Shown: in pieces, positions 24,827 through 33,870 of the stretch
How the letters are laid out: every line of letters starts with the position of its first letter
Position numbering within the stretch: position 1 is the first letter of the stretch
Assembly: GCA_965227035.1 (NCBI GenBank)
Contig: OZ245724.1
Span: forward strand, 434,001-498,000
Source: CBDDFQ01 sp965227035
Lineage (GTDB): Bacteria; Pseudomonadota; Gammaproteobacteria; Burkholderiales; Burkholderiaceae_C
Direction of reading: 5' to 3'
Length of the DNA: 64,000 nt
Translations under genes and position numbers: made by a program
The notes under the pieces: model-generated
The model's input: the letters and a program-made list of their open reading frames with translations, nothing else
What the model was told of the DNA's origin: nothing
The model's database searches: none

Positions 24827-25297
24827 ATGACCAAAGAACTGTTCCACCGCCAACTCGCCGCAATTACGTCGGCGATCGGCACGCGCCCGCTCGACAAGTC
24901 GCTCGACCTTTGGCTCAACGAGCAACACGGGTCTGACAGCCAGACCTATCGCGATCTGAAGCAGTCGTGCATGGAAGGCGTCGCGGAAGGCTGGCTGTGC
25001 GAGCGAGAACACGGTGGCATCAAATATGGCCGCGTCTTCAAGGCAGACGACGCGCTGCATCGCTTCTCTGTCGATGTGGTGGACATGAATGCCATTGCCG
25101 GACCGCACCACTCGCATCCCGGTGGCGAGATCGATCTGATCATGCCGCTGGACGAAGGTGCTGCGTTCGACGGACGCAGCGCAGGCTGGTGCGTCTATCC
25201 GCCGGGCAGCGCGCACAACCCGACTGTCACGAAGGGCCGCGCACTGGTTTTGTATCTCTTGCCCGAAGGGCAAATTCAATTCACGCGGGCTGCTTGA
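24827..25297 (+). CDS. DUF4863 family protein of the box cluster (4-hydroxylaminobenzoate lyase-like)
   Basis: A 156-residue cytoplasmic protein. The motif GPHHSHPGGEIDLIMPLDEGAAFDG and the closing WCVYPPGSAHNPTVTKGRALVLYLLPEGQIQF show a cupin-like fold; I recognise it as the DUF4863 family, which includes the 4-hydroxylaminobenzoate lyase PnbB. Members frequently sit beside box genes, where no biochemical role is established to my knowledge. The start at 24827 gives the usual length; the frame extends to 24692 but overlaps the promoter. It is first in the rightward operon, before boxD. Confidence 0.82.
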   Translation: MTKELFHRQLAAITSAIGTRPLDKSLDLWLNEQHGSDSQTYRDLKQSCMEGVAEGWLCEREHGGIKYGRVFKADDALHRFSVDVVDMNAIAGPHHSHPGGEIDLIMPLDEGAAFDGRSAGWCVYPPGSAHNPTVTKGRALVLYLLPEGQIQFTRAA

Positions 25298-25338
25298 GTT
25301 TTTTCCTGCAGCCTCACACAAAAAATCGACCCAGTTTT

Positions 25339-26886
25339 ATGACCGAACTTCTCCCCAATTACATTGCAGGCCGCTGGCAACAAGGAGAGGGCGCAGGCAC
25401 CTCCCTGTTCGATCCGGTCCTCGGAACCGAGCTGGTTCGAGTCTCTTCTGGCGGTATCGATCTGGCTGCAGCTTTCGATCACGCACGTGAAACCGCCGCC
25501 CCGGCATTGCGCGCGTTGACCTACCGCGAACGCGCAGGTTTGCTGGCCGCAATCGTGAAAGTCCTCCAGGCGAATCGCGACACGTACTACGAAATCGCCA
25601 CCGCCAACTCGGGCACGGTCAAGAACGATTCGGCAGTCGATATCGATGGCGCGATTTTTACTTTGGGTCAATACGCGAAGTGGGGCGACTCACTGGGCGA
25701 TACCCGTTTCATGCGCGACGGCGACGCAGTGAAGTTGGGCAAGGAGCCGGTGTTTCAGGTTCAGCACATTCAGGTGCCCACGCAAGGCGTCGCGCTGTTG
25801 ATCAACGCATTCAACTTTCCTGCATGGGGCTTGTGGGAAAAAGCAGCGCCTGCTCTTCTGTCAGGCGTTCCGGTCATCGTGAAGCCCGGCACATCGACCG
25901 CATGGCTCACCCAACGCATGGTGCGCGACGTCGTGGATGCTGGTGTGTTGCCGGTGGGTGCCTTGTCCGTCATCTGCGGTAGTTCTGCAGGGTTGATGGA
26001 TCAGCTCAAGCCGTTCGACGTTGTGTCTTTCACCGGCTCTGCAGACACGGGTGCAGTCATCCGGTCGCATGCTGCCGTTGCGCATCATTCGGTTCGGGTG
26101 AACATCGAGGCGGACAGTTTGAACTCGGCGATTCTTATGCCCGATGGCGCGGTGGGATCGGAAGCATTCGAGCTTGCGGTGAAAGAAGTCGTTCGCGAGA
26201 TGACGGTCAAGTCGGGCCAGAAGTGCACCGCAGTGCGTCGCTTTTTTGTGCCGCAGGATATGTATCGGGCGGTGGCGCAGGCAGTAGCCGCGAAGCTCGA
26301 AAAAATCTCGGTGGGCAATCCGCGCAACGAACAGGTTCGCATGGGCTCACTCGTCAGCCGCGCGCAGTTCGACGCGGTCAATGCAGGACTCGCGACGCTC
26401 AAGCAACACACCCAGGTTTTGTACGACGGCGGCAGCGTGCCGCTGGTCGATGCCGATTCAAAAATTGCCTGCTGCGTATCGCCAGTGCTTCTGGGTACCG
26501 AAGACGCAGACGGCGCTGGCATCGTGCACGACCTGGAGGTATTCGGGCCGGTCGCGACCTTGATGCCGTATCGACACATAGACCACGCAGTCGAACTCGC
26601 GAATCGAGGACAAGGCTCTCTGGTCACGTCTATTTATGGCGCTGACGATGCATCGTTGGGCGCGGTTGCAGTGAAGCTGGCTGCGAGCCAAGGCCGCGTC
26701 CACGTAGTGACGCCATCTGTGGCGAAAGCGCACACCGGCCACGGCAACGTCATGCCTATGTCGATGCACGGTGGACCCGGTCGTGCCGGTGGCGGCGCCG
26801 AACTCGGCGGATTGCGAGCGCTCGACTTCTATCACCGGCGCAGTGCAGTGCAGGCGAGTCCAGAGGTGCTTGCGCAACTCGGCTAG
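25339..26886 (+). CDS. boxD: 3,4-dehydroadipyl-CoA semialdehyde dehydrogenase BoxD
   Basis: A 515-residue aldehyde dehydrogenase that oxidises the ring-opening product of BoxC to 3,4-dehydroadipyl-CoA with NADP. Catalytic Cys296 (KSGQKCTAVRR) and general-base Glu257 (VNIEADSLN) are present, as are the NAD(P)-binding INAFNFPAWGLWEK and VSFTGSADTG segments. This SGQKCTAVRR form is that of the PaaZ/BoxD branch. The start ATG lies 41 bases after the DUF4863 gene; a longer frame to 24967 is not credible because it overlaps that gene. Confidence 0.95.
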   Translation: MTELLPNYIAGRWQQGEGAGTSLFDPVLGTELVRVSSGGIDLAAAFDHARETAAPALRALTYRERAGLLAAIVKVLQANRDTYYEIATANSGTVKNDSAVDIDGAIFTLGQYAKWGDSLGDTRFMRDGDAVKLGKEPVFQVQHIQVPTQGVALLINAFNFPAWGLWEKAAPALLSGVPVIVKPGTSTAWLTQRMVRDVVDAGVLPVGALSVICGSSAGLMDQLKPFDVVSFTGSADTGAVIRSHAAVAHHSVRVNIEADSLNSAILMPDGAVGSEAFELAVKEVVREMTVKSGQKCTAVRRFFVPQDMYRAVAQAVAAKLEKISVGNPRNEQVRMGSLVSRAQFDAVNAGLATLKQHTQVLYDGGSVPLVDADSKIACCVSPVLLGTEDADGAGIVHDLEVFGPVATLMPYRHIDHAVELANRGQGSLVTSIYGADDASLGAVAVKLAASQGRVHVVTPSVAKAHTGHGNVMPMSMHGGPGRAGGGAELGGLRALDFYHRRSAVQASPEVLAQLG

Positions 26887-26950
26887 ATCGAGAAAAAACG
26901 AAGCAGCGACGGCCAGTTTGAGCAACGAAATAGAACAAGCGGAGACAGCG

Positions 26951-28534
26951 ATGAACATGCCCACGGACTTCAATTTTGCAGAGCACCTGTTCGCGCTGAA
27001 CAAGAAGCGCGCAGACAAGATTGCGTACATCGACGACTACGGGACCCTCACGTATGGCCAACTCGACGACAGATCGCGTCGTATGGCGTCTGCCTTGCTG
27101 CAAGCAGGCATCCAACGCAACGATCGCGTCGTGCTTTTGCAGCTCGACACCAGCGATTGGCCGGTGAGTTTTCTGGGCTGCCTCTACGCGGGCATCGTGC
27201 CGGTTGCAGTGAACACGCTGCTTACCGCCGACGACTACGCCTACATGCTGGAGCACAGCGAATCGACGGCGGTGCTGGCGTGCGGTCCGCTTGGGGGAGT
27301 GATTCAGGAAGCATTGAAGCGCAGCGACAACAAGGTCAAAAAAATATTCGTCTCCAAACCGGGTGGTGAGTTGCCTCCGAACGGCATCGACATGAACGTT
27401 GCAATCGATGCAGCCGAGCCACTTGCAGCTGCGGCGAACACGAAGGCTATTGACCACGCTTTCTGGTTGTATTCGTCGGGTTCTACCGGTAAGCCGAAGG
27501 GCACGGTACATGCGCACGCAAGCGCGTGGTGGACTGCAGAGCTATTCGGCAAAAGCGTGCTCGGCATCAAAGAAAACGACGTTTGCTTTTCTGCGGCAAA
27601 ACTTTATTTCGCGTACGGGCTGGGCAACACGCTTACGTTCCCGTTATCGGTTGGCGCAACCGTGGTGTTGATGGCCGAGCGCCCGACGCCGGACGCTACT
27701 TTTCGTCGGTGGACAACGACCATGCACGGCGTCAAACCGACGGTGTTCTTCGGCGCGCCGACCGGTTTTGCGGGCATGCTCGCATCGCCCTCCCTGCCTG
27801 CACGAGATCAGGTTGCGCTGCGCATGTGCTCTTCCGCAGGCGAGGCGCTGCCGGCAGAAATTGCGCAACGCTTCAAGGCGCACTACGGCTGCGACATCAT
27901 CGATGGCATCGGATCGACGGAGATGCTGCACGTGTTCATTTCTAATCGGCCTGACGACATTCGGTATGGCACTACCGGCAAACCTGTAGGCGGCTACGAG
28001 ATAGAACTGCGCGGTGAAGACGGTGGCCCGGTGGCGGTGGGGGAAGTGGGTGATCTCTACATCAAAGGCCCGAGCGTCGCACTCATGTACTGGGGAAATC
28101 CGCAAAAGAATGCCGAGACCTTTAGCGATGGATGGGCCAAGAGCGGCGACAAATATTCCTGCGATGCCGATGGCTACTACACCTACGCGGGCCGCAGCGA
28201 CGACATGCTCAAGGTGAGCGGCATCTATGTATCGCCATTCGAAGTTGAATCGACGCTGATGCTTCATCCGAGCGTGCTCGAAGCGGCGGTAGTCGGCAAG
28301 CAGGATGGCGACGGTCTTACCAAGGCGCAGGCATTCGTGGTGCTCAAAGATGGAAAGTCTGCGACTGCAGACGAGCTGAAGGCATTCGTCAAAGAGCGCC
28401 TCGCTCCATACAAGTACCCGCGTTTCATCGAGTTCGTGAGCGAGTTGCCCAAGACCGCGACCGGAAAAATCCAGCGATTTCGTCTGCGGGAAGCAGCAGC
28501 AGCGCCCGCTGCTGCAACGGCGCAGGTCGCTTGA
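26951..28534 (+). CDS. bclA: Benzoate-CoA ligase
   Basis: A 527-residue AMP-forming acyl-CoA synthetase that activates benzoate with ATP and CoA, the entry step of the pathway. The phosphate-binding loop is YSSGSTGKPKGT (about residues 174-185), followed by KLYFAYGLGNTLTFPLSVGA, characteristic of benzoate-CoA ligases, then YAGRSDDMLKVSGIYVSPFEVE and the catalytic lysine motif KTATGKIQRF near the C-terminus. The start at 26951 is preceded by GGAGA. Next in the operon after boxD and 64 bases from it. Confidence 0.96.
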   Translation: MNMPTDFNFAEHLFALNKKRADKIAYIDDYGTLTYGQLDDRSRRMASALLQAGIQRNDRVVLLQLDTSDWPVSFLGCLYAGIVPVAVNTLLTADDYAYMLEHSESTAVLACGPLGGVIQEALKRSDNKVKKIFVSKPGGELPPNGIDMNVAIDAAEPLAAAANTKAIDHAFWLYSSGSTGKPKGTVHAHASAWWTAELFGKSVLGIKENDVCFSAAKLYFAYGLGNTLTFPLSVGATVVLMAERPTPDATFRRWTTTMHGVKPTVFFGAPTGFAGMLASPSLPARDQVALRMCSSAGEALPAEIAQRFKAHYGCDIIDGIGSTEMLHVFISNRPDDIRYGTTGKPVGGYEIELRGEDGGPVAVGEVGDLYIKGPSVALMYWGNPQKNAETFSDGWAKSGDKYSCDADGYYTYAGRSDDMLKVSGIYVSPFEVESTLMLHPSVLEAAVVGKQDGDGLTKAQAFVVLKDGKSATADELKAFVKERLAPYKYPRFIEFVSELPKTATGKIQRFRLREAAAAPAAATAQVA

Positions 28535-28551
28535 GCGAGTTTGAGCGCCAG

Positions 28552-29364
28552 ATGAATCGGCTCATGAACGACACCCGATTTGCCGAGATCGATTGGCGTG
28601 GTCGCGATGTGCGCGTCGAATACGAATGGATAGAGTCCACCGATTCGAATGCGAGCACCGTCGTGTTTCTTCACGAAGGGCTGGGTTCGGTGTCTATGTG
28701 GAAGGACTTTCCGCAGCGTCTTTGCGCTGCAGGAAACTTTCGAGGTCTGGTTTTTTCGCGACCCGCGTACGGCAAATCGAGTCCGCGTCCCGATGACGAA
28801 ATATGGGATCTCGATTTCCTTCATCGGCAGGCACATGAAGTGTTGCCCGCGTTCTTCGAAGCCATCGGTCTCGACGAAAACCCGTGGCTGTTCGGGCATA
28901 GCGACGGCGGCTCGATCTCCTTGCTCTATGCCGCGAAGTTTCCCGATCAGGTAGCTGGCATCGTGCTGCTCGCGCCTCACACCTTCGTCGAGAAAGTCAC
29001 GGTCGAGAACATCGAGAAAGCCCGCATTGCCTACCTCACGACAGACCTGCCAGCCAAGCTTGGCCGCTATCACGACAGCGCCGATTCGGCGTTTTGGGGG
29101 TGGAATCGAATCTGGCTGACCCCGGAGTTTCTCCAATGGAATATCGAGCAGGAGATAGGCACGATTCGTTGTCCTGTGCTGGCCATTCAGGGCGAGCAGG
29201 ATGAATACGGAACGCTCGCTCAAATTCGAAGTATTGCGAGTCATGTGCCGCAGACCGCATTGCTCGAGGTACCCGAATGCGGACATTCGCCGCACCGTGA
29301 TCAACCTGAACAAGTGATCGCCAATACGGTTTCGTTCATCAGTGGTTCGTTCATTAAAAAATAG
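28552..29364 (+). CDS. Alpha/beta hydrolase of the box operon
   Basis: A 270-residue alpha/beta hydrolase: oxyanion-hole region VVFLHEGLGSVSMW, nucleophile elbow GHSDGG (Ser117), catalytic Asp in IQGEQDEYG and His in PECGHSPH, so the triad is complete. A related hydrolase commonly accompanies box and other benzoyl-CoA genes and may hydrolyse wrongly formed or trapped CoA thioesters or a lactone; this is inference. The open frame begins with a TTG at 28531 overlapping the ligase stop; I prefer the ATG at 28552. It is in the same operon as the ligase and the transporter. Confidence 0.86.
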   Translation: MNRLMNDTRFAEIDWRGRDVRVEYEWIESTDSNASTVVFLHEGLGSVSMWKDFPQRLCAAGNFRGLVFSRPAYGKSSPRPDDEIWDLDFLHRQAHEVLPAFFEAIGLDENPWLFGHSDGGSISLLYAAKFPDQVAGIVLLAPHTFVEKVTVENIEKARIAYLTTDLPAKLGRYHDSADSAFWGWNRIWLTPEFLQWNIEQEIGTIRCPVLAIQGEQDEYGTLAQIRSIASHVPQTALLEVPECGHSPHRDQPEQVIANTVSFISGSFIKK

Positions 29365-29373
29365 GAGACATCA

Positions 29374-30561
29374 ATGACATTCGCTTTCTCTAAGACAACC
29401 CGGCTGACGCGTCTTGCGCTGGTCGCACTGGCCTTCGGCTGCGCTTCCGGCATTGGCAACGCGCAGCAAGCCAAGCTGAAGGTAGGCCTGATGCTTCCGT
29501 ACAGCGGCACCTTCACCGCACTCGGCGTTGCTATCGAAAACGGCTTCAAGCTCAGCGTGGAACAACAAGGCGGCAAGCTCGGCGGTCGGGAAATCGAATA
29601 CGTGAAGGTCGATGACGAATCCGATCCGGCCAAGGCCACCGACAACGTCAACAAGCTCATCAAGCGCGATAACGTCGACGTGATCGTCGGCACGGTTCAC
29701 TCCGGCGTCGCTATGGCCATGGCCAAGGCAGCTAAAGAAAGCGGCACTGTTCTGATCGTTCCCAACGCGGGCGCCGATGCAGTGACCGGACCCATGTGCG
29801 CACAGAATATTTTCCGGAGCTCTTTCTCGAACTGGCAACCTGCGTTCGCCATGGGCGAAGTCGCGGCGAAGCAGGAAAAGAAAAAGACGGCAATCACCAT
29901 CACCTGGAAATACGCAGCGGGTGACGAGTCCGTCGGTGGCTTCAAGGAAGGCTTCGAGAAGTCAGGCGGCAAGGTCGTCAAGGAACTTAACGTACCGTTC
30001 CCGAACGTGGAATTCCAGGCACTGCTCACCGAAATCGCAGCTGCCAAACCCGATGCGGTCTACGCGTTCTTCGCAGGTGGCGGCGCGGTGAAATTCGTGA
30101 AGGACTACGCAGCGGCCGGTCTCAATAAAACCATTCCGCTGTACGGTGCCGGATTCCTCACCGATGGCACTCTGGATGCACAAGGCGACGCAGCCCAAGG
30201 CATGCTGACCACGCTTCATTACGCCGATGGCCTGAACACGCCGCGCGATACCGCGTTCCGCACCGCCTACGCCAAAGCTTTCAAGCTGCAACCTGACGTC
30301 TATGCAGTGCAGGGCTTCGATGCAGGTCAGATGCTCGGCATCGGCCTGAACGCGGTGAAGGGCGATATCTCGAAGAAAGCCGAGTTCGCAGCCGCCATCG
30401 AGAAAGCGAAGATCGACAGCCCGCGTGGTGCGTTCTCGATCGGCAAGTCGCACAACCCGATCCAGGACATCTACCTGCGCAAGGTCGATGGCAAGGAAAA
30501 CAAACTGGTGAGCATCGCTTCCAAGTCGCTGGCCGATCCGGCTCGCGGCTGCCGCATGTAA
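29374..30561 (+). CDS. ABC transporter substrate-binding protein, branched-chain amino acid/aromatic acid type
   Basis: A 395-residue periplasmic binding protein with a Sec signal (to about GIGNAQQ) and the Leu/Ile/Val-binding fold (VGLMLPYSGTFTALGVAIENGFKLSVEQQGG, DDESDPAKATDNVNKLI, VGTVHSGVAMAMAK). Its place directly after the benzoate-activation genes and before a complete LivHMGF set suggests it binds benzoate, as proposed for similar box-cluster transporters. A GGAG ribosome site precedes the ATG (29363-29366). Confidence 0.91.
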   Translation: MTFAFSKTTRLTRLALVALAFGCASGIGNAQQAKLKVGLMLPYSGTFTALGVAIENGFKLSVEQQGGKLGGREIEYVKVDDESDPAKATDNVNKLIKRDNVDVIVGTVHSGVAMAMAKAAKESGTVLIVPNAGADAVTGPMCAQNIFRSSFSNWQPAFAMGEVAAKQEKKKTAITITWKYAAGDESVGGFKEGFEKSGGKVVKELNVPFPNVEFQALLTEIAAAKPDAVYAFFAGGGAVKFVKDYAAAGLNKTIPLYGAGFLTDGTLDAQGDAAQGMLTTLHYADGLNTPRDTAFRTAYAKAFKLQPDVYAVQGFDAGQMLGIGLNAVKGDISKKAEFAAAIEKAKIDSPRGAFSIGKSHNPIQDIYLRKVDGKENKLVSIASKSLADPARGCRM

Positions 30562-30574
30562 GGTTGCGGGTCGC

Positions 30575-31447
30575 GTGGATATCGGAACATTCCTCGTTCA
30601 GTGCCTCAACGCGGTCCAGTACGGCTTGCTGCTGTTTCTGGTCGCGTCGGGGCTGACCTTGATTTTCGGAATCATGGGCGTCATCAATCTGGCGCACGGC
30701 AGCTTTTACATGCTGGGCGCCTACATGGCATTCTCGTTGTCGCCGCTTTTCGGCGATCAGTTCATCGTGATGCTGATTGCGGGCGTGGTACTCGCGGCCA
30801 TCTTCGGCTATCTGCTGGAGTGGGTGTTCTTCAGCTATCTCTATCAGCGTGAACATCTTCAACAGGTGCTCATGACCTACGGGCTGATCCTCGTGTTCGA
30901 GGAGATGAGATCTATCCTGGTTGGCAACGATGTGCACGGCGTGAAAGTGCCACCGTGGCTCGATGGAAGTTTCGCATTGGGAAGTCTCATGACCTATCCC
31001 TGGTACCGCCTGTTCGCATCCGCCGCGTGCATTCTGCTGGCAGTAATGCTCTATCTGGTGGTCAACAAAACCAAGCTGGGAATGATGATTCGCGCCGGCG
31101 CCAGCAATCGCGACATGGTGCGGGGCCTCGGCATCGACATTCGCAAGCTCTATCGCATCGTGTTCGCAGCAGGCGTCGCGCTCGCGGCACTGGCCGGCAT
31201 GATCGCAGCGCCCATGTCGTCGGTGTATCCGGGCATGGGTGGCAGCGTGCTGATCATCTGTTTCGTGGTGGTGGTCATCGGCGGTATCGGATCGATCCCC
31301 GGTGCATTGATCGCATCTTTGCTTGTCGGTTTCGTGGACACCTTCGGCAAGATTTTCTTTGCCGAAGTGAGTGGGCTCGGGGTGTATCTGCTCATGGCCA
31401 TCGTGCTCATCTGGAGACCCGAAGGTCTCATGGGAAGAAGAACCTGA
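30575..31447 (+). CDS. ABC transporter permease, LivH type
   Basis: A 290-residue membrane permease of the branched-chain family with about eight hydrophobic segments and the signature GLTLIFGIMGVINLAHGSFYMLGAYMA near the N-terminus and RAGASNRDMVRGLGIDIRKLY in the coupling region. GTG start at 30575, fourteen bases after the binding-protein gene; its stop overlaps the LivM start by one base (TGATG). Probable benzoate importer subunit. Confidence 0.93.
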   Translation: MDIGTFLVQCLNAVQYGLLLFLVASGLTLIFGIMGVINLAHGSFYMLGAYMAFSLSPLFGDQFIVMLIAGVVLAAIFGYLLEWVFFSYLYQREHLQQVLMTYGLILVFEEMRSILVGNDVHGVKVPPWLDGSFALGSLMTYPWYRLFASAACILLAVMLYLVVNKTKLGMMIRAGASNRDMVRGLGIDIRKLYRIVFAAGVALAALAGMIAAPMSSVYPGMGGSVLIICFVVVVIGGIGSIPGALIASLLVGFVDTFGKIFFAEVSGLGVYLLMAIVLIWRPEGLMGRRT

Positions 31448-32397
31448 TGCAGCAGTTCAACAAACTGATCCCGGTATTTTGCGCGCTGGCTCTGGCGTTG
31501 CTCGCCCCCACTTTCAGTCCCTACCTGTCCGACTTCATCGTGAAGGTGATGATTCTTTCCATCTTCGCGCTGAGCCTCGAGCTGCTTGTGGGCATGACTG
31601 GTCTGGTCAGCCTCGGGCATGCGGCGTTCTACGGTATCGGTGCGTACGCGACCGTGCTTGCGTCCGGCAAGGACGGCGGCTCGATCGCGATGCTGCTGCC
31701 GCTGGCCATGATCTGCGCGGGCCTCTACGCTCTCGTGGTGGGCGCACTCACGCTGCGCACACGCGGCGTGTACTTCATCATGGTCACGCTCGCGTTCGCG
31801 CAGATGGCGTACTTCGTCATTCACGACACGAAAGTCGGCGGTGGAAGCGACGGCATCTACATGTACATCCGCCCGGTGCTCGGACCTATCGACATGGAAA
31901 GCAGCAAGGTTCAGTTCTACATGGTGCTGATCGCGCTAGCGGGAACCTACGGTCTGCTTGCTCTCATTCGCCGATCGCGTTTCGGTGCTGCGCTTGCCGG
32001 CATTCGCGACAACGAGCAACGCATGCGTGCGGCGGGCTTCAATGTGTATGCGTACAAGCTCGCCTCTTTCGTCGTCGCAGGCGCTTTGGCCGGACTCGCG
32101 GGGTTTTTGCTTGCCGCGAGAGACGGCGTGGTGAACCCCGAGTTGCTCGCATGGCATAGCTCCGGCGAAGTGCTCCTGATGATCATTCTTGGCGGCATGG
32201 GTCATCTGCGCGGCGCTGTCATCGGCGCTATCGCGTTCACCTTGCTGAAAGAGGTTTTGTCGACACAGGCATTCGTCGGGCCGCTCGCGAATCATTGGCA
32301 ACTGACTCTTGGTCTCGCGATCATCGCTTTCGTGGCGTGGCTTCCCAAAGGGCTGATAGGCATTGCGGATCGAATATCACCGAAGGGCGCTTCATGA
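31447..32397 (+). CDS. ABC transporter permease, LivM type
   Basis: A 316-residue second permease with about nine hydrophobic segments and the LivM motifs ELLVGMTGLVSLGHAAFYGIGAYA and ALAGIRDNEQRMRAAGFNVYAYKL. It starts on the ATG at 31447 that shares its first base with the LivH stop, and its stop overlaps the LivG start (ATGA). A longer open frame upstream lies within livH and is rejected. Confidence 0.93.
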   Translation: MQQFNKLIPVFCALALALLAPTFSPYLSDFIVKVMILSIFALSLELLVGMTGLVSLGHAAFYGIGAYATVLASGKDGGSIAMLLPLAMICAGLYALVVGALTLRTRGVYFIMVTLAFAQMAYFVIHDTKVGGGSDGIYMYIRPVLGPIDMESSKVQFYMVLIALAGTYGLLALIRRSRFGAALAGIRDNEQRMRAAGFNVYAYKLASFVVAGALAGLAGFLLAARDGVVNPELLAWHSSGEVLLMIILGGMGHLRGAVIGAIAFTLLKEVLSTQAFVGPLANHWQLTLGLAIIAFVAWLPKGLIGIADRISPKGAS

Positions 32398-33140
32398 GCC
32401 GGTATTTGTCGGTGAGTAATCTCACGCGTCGATTCGGTGGGTTGGTCGCGGTGAACGATGTGAGCCTCGATCTGGATATCGGCGAAGTACACGCGGTGAT
32501 CGGCACCAACGGCGCCGGTAAGTCGACCTTGATCAATATGTTGTCCGGCGAGATAGCGCCTTCGCAAGGAAGCATCACGCTAGTCGGGAAAGATGTGAGC
32601 CGCATTTCGCAGGCGCGTCGTGCTCGCGAAGGCATCGGGCGCAGCTATCAACGCACGACCATTTTTCCCGAATTCACCGTTCGCGAGAACGCTCGGCTTT
32701 GTGCTCAGGCCGCTTTCGCGAAGCCGTGGATGCTTTGGCAATCAGCCAAGAATTGCGAGGCAAGCAACTCTGCGGCAAACGAGGCGTTGGCCGCGGCAGG
32801 CCTCGATCATCTTGCCGATCGAATCGCGAAGACATTGAGCCACGGGGCGAAGCGTCAACTTGAAATTGCGATGTGCCTCGCCACGCGTCCGCGCGTGCTT
32901 CTCCTAGACGAACCGCTCGCGGGCATGGGAGCCGAAGAGACCGGGCGCATGCTGTCCTTGCTGGAGCAACTCAAAAAATCACACGCGATTCTTCTGGTCG
33001 AACACGACATGGATGCGGTGTTCCGAATTGCAGATCGGATTACCGTGATGGTGAACGGCACGGTCATCGCAACCGGTGATCCCGCTTCGATCCGTGCGAA
33101 TCCGGAAGTGCGCGCCGCCTACCTTGGCGAGGATCACTGA
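32394..33140 (+). CDS. ABC transporter ATPase, LivG type
   Basis: A 248-residue ATPase: Walker A GTNGAGKST, signature LSHGAKRQLEIAM, Walker B VLLLDEPLAGMG, H-loop LVEHDMDAVF, and the LivG-typical RSYQRTTIFPEFTVRENA segment. LSHG in place of LSGG is common in LivG. It starts at the ATG 32394, overlapping the LivM stop. Confidence 0.94.
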   Translation: MSRYLSVSNLTRRFGGLVAVNDVSLDLDIGEVHAVIGTNGAGKSTLINMLSGEIAPSQGSITLVGKDVSRISQARRAREGIGRSYQRTTIFPEFTVRENARLCAQAAFAKPWMLWQSAKNCEASNSAANEALAAAGLDHLADRIAKTLSHGAKRQLEIAMCLATRPRVLLLDEPLAGMGAEETGRMLSLLEQLKKSHAILLVEHDMDAVFRIADRITVMVNGTVIATGDPASIRANPEVRAAYLGEDH

Positions 33141-33141
33141 C

Positions 33142-33843
33142 ATGCTCAAACTCTCAGGTATCAACACCTACTACGGCGACAGCCACATCCTGCGCGGTGC
33201 CGATCTGGAAATCGTCGCAGCGTCATCTCTCGGACTGCTGGGCCGCAACGGAATGGGAAAGACCACGCTCATCAAGACGCTGATGGGCTTCGTGCGTCCG
33301 GCGTCGGGCAGTGTGCAGTTCGAAGGACGCGATGTCACCGGCTGGGTTCCTGAAAAAATTGCGCGCCTCGGTGTGGGCTATGTGCCAGAAGGGCGCGGAA
33401 TCTTCCCGAATTTATCGGTCAAGGAAAACCTGCTCATGAGCGAACGCGCCGGTGTCGATGGTCTGCGTCACTGGACTTTCGAGCGCGTGATGCACATCTT
33501 CCCGCGCCTGACCGAGCGTCTCGATTTCGGCGGCCAGCAACTCTCCGGCGGCGAACAGCAAATGCTGTCCATCGGGCGCGCTCTGATGACGAATCCGCGA
33601 CTGCTCATCCTCGACGAAGCGACAGAAGGTCTTGCGCCTTTGATCGTCGCTGAAATCTGGCGAGTCATCGGCGAGATTCGTGCAACCGGAATCGCCACGC
33701 TGATCGTCGATCGCGACTGGCGCAAGGTGCTCGCGCACACCGATCGATCGGTAGTGATGGAGAAGGGGCAGGTGGTGATGGCCGCTACGTCTGCAGAGCT
33801 GCTGGCATCGCCCGAAAAGCTGGAATCGACTTTGGGCGTTTGA
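33142..33843 (+). CDS. ABC transporter ATPase, LivF type
   Basis: A 233-residue ATPase: Walker A GRNGMGKTT, GYVPEGRGIFPNLSVKENLLM typical of LivF, signature LSGGEQQMLSIGRAL, Walker B LLILDEATEGLAP. Where most LivF proteins have a VEQN switch motif, this one reads LIVDRDWRKVLAHTDR, so the usual Gln/His sensor position is occupied by different residues. It starts one base after the LivG stop and ends the box transporter operon, convergent with a LysR gene. Confidence 0.92.
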   Translation: MLKLSGINTYYGDSHILRGADLEIVAASSLGLLGRNGMGKTTLIKTLMGFVRPASGSVQFEGRDVTGWVPEKIARLGVGYVPEGRGIFPNLSVKENLLMSERAGVDGLRHWTFERVMHIFPRLTERLDFGGQQLSGGEQQMLSIGRALMTNPRLLILDEATEGLAPLIVAEIWRVIGEIRATGIATLIVDRDWRKVLAHTDRSVVMEKGQVVMAATSAELLASPEKLESTLGV

Positions 33844-33870
33844 CCGCTACCGACTCTGCGAATCGGTTGC

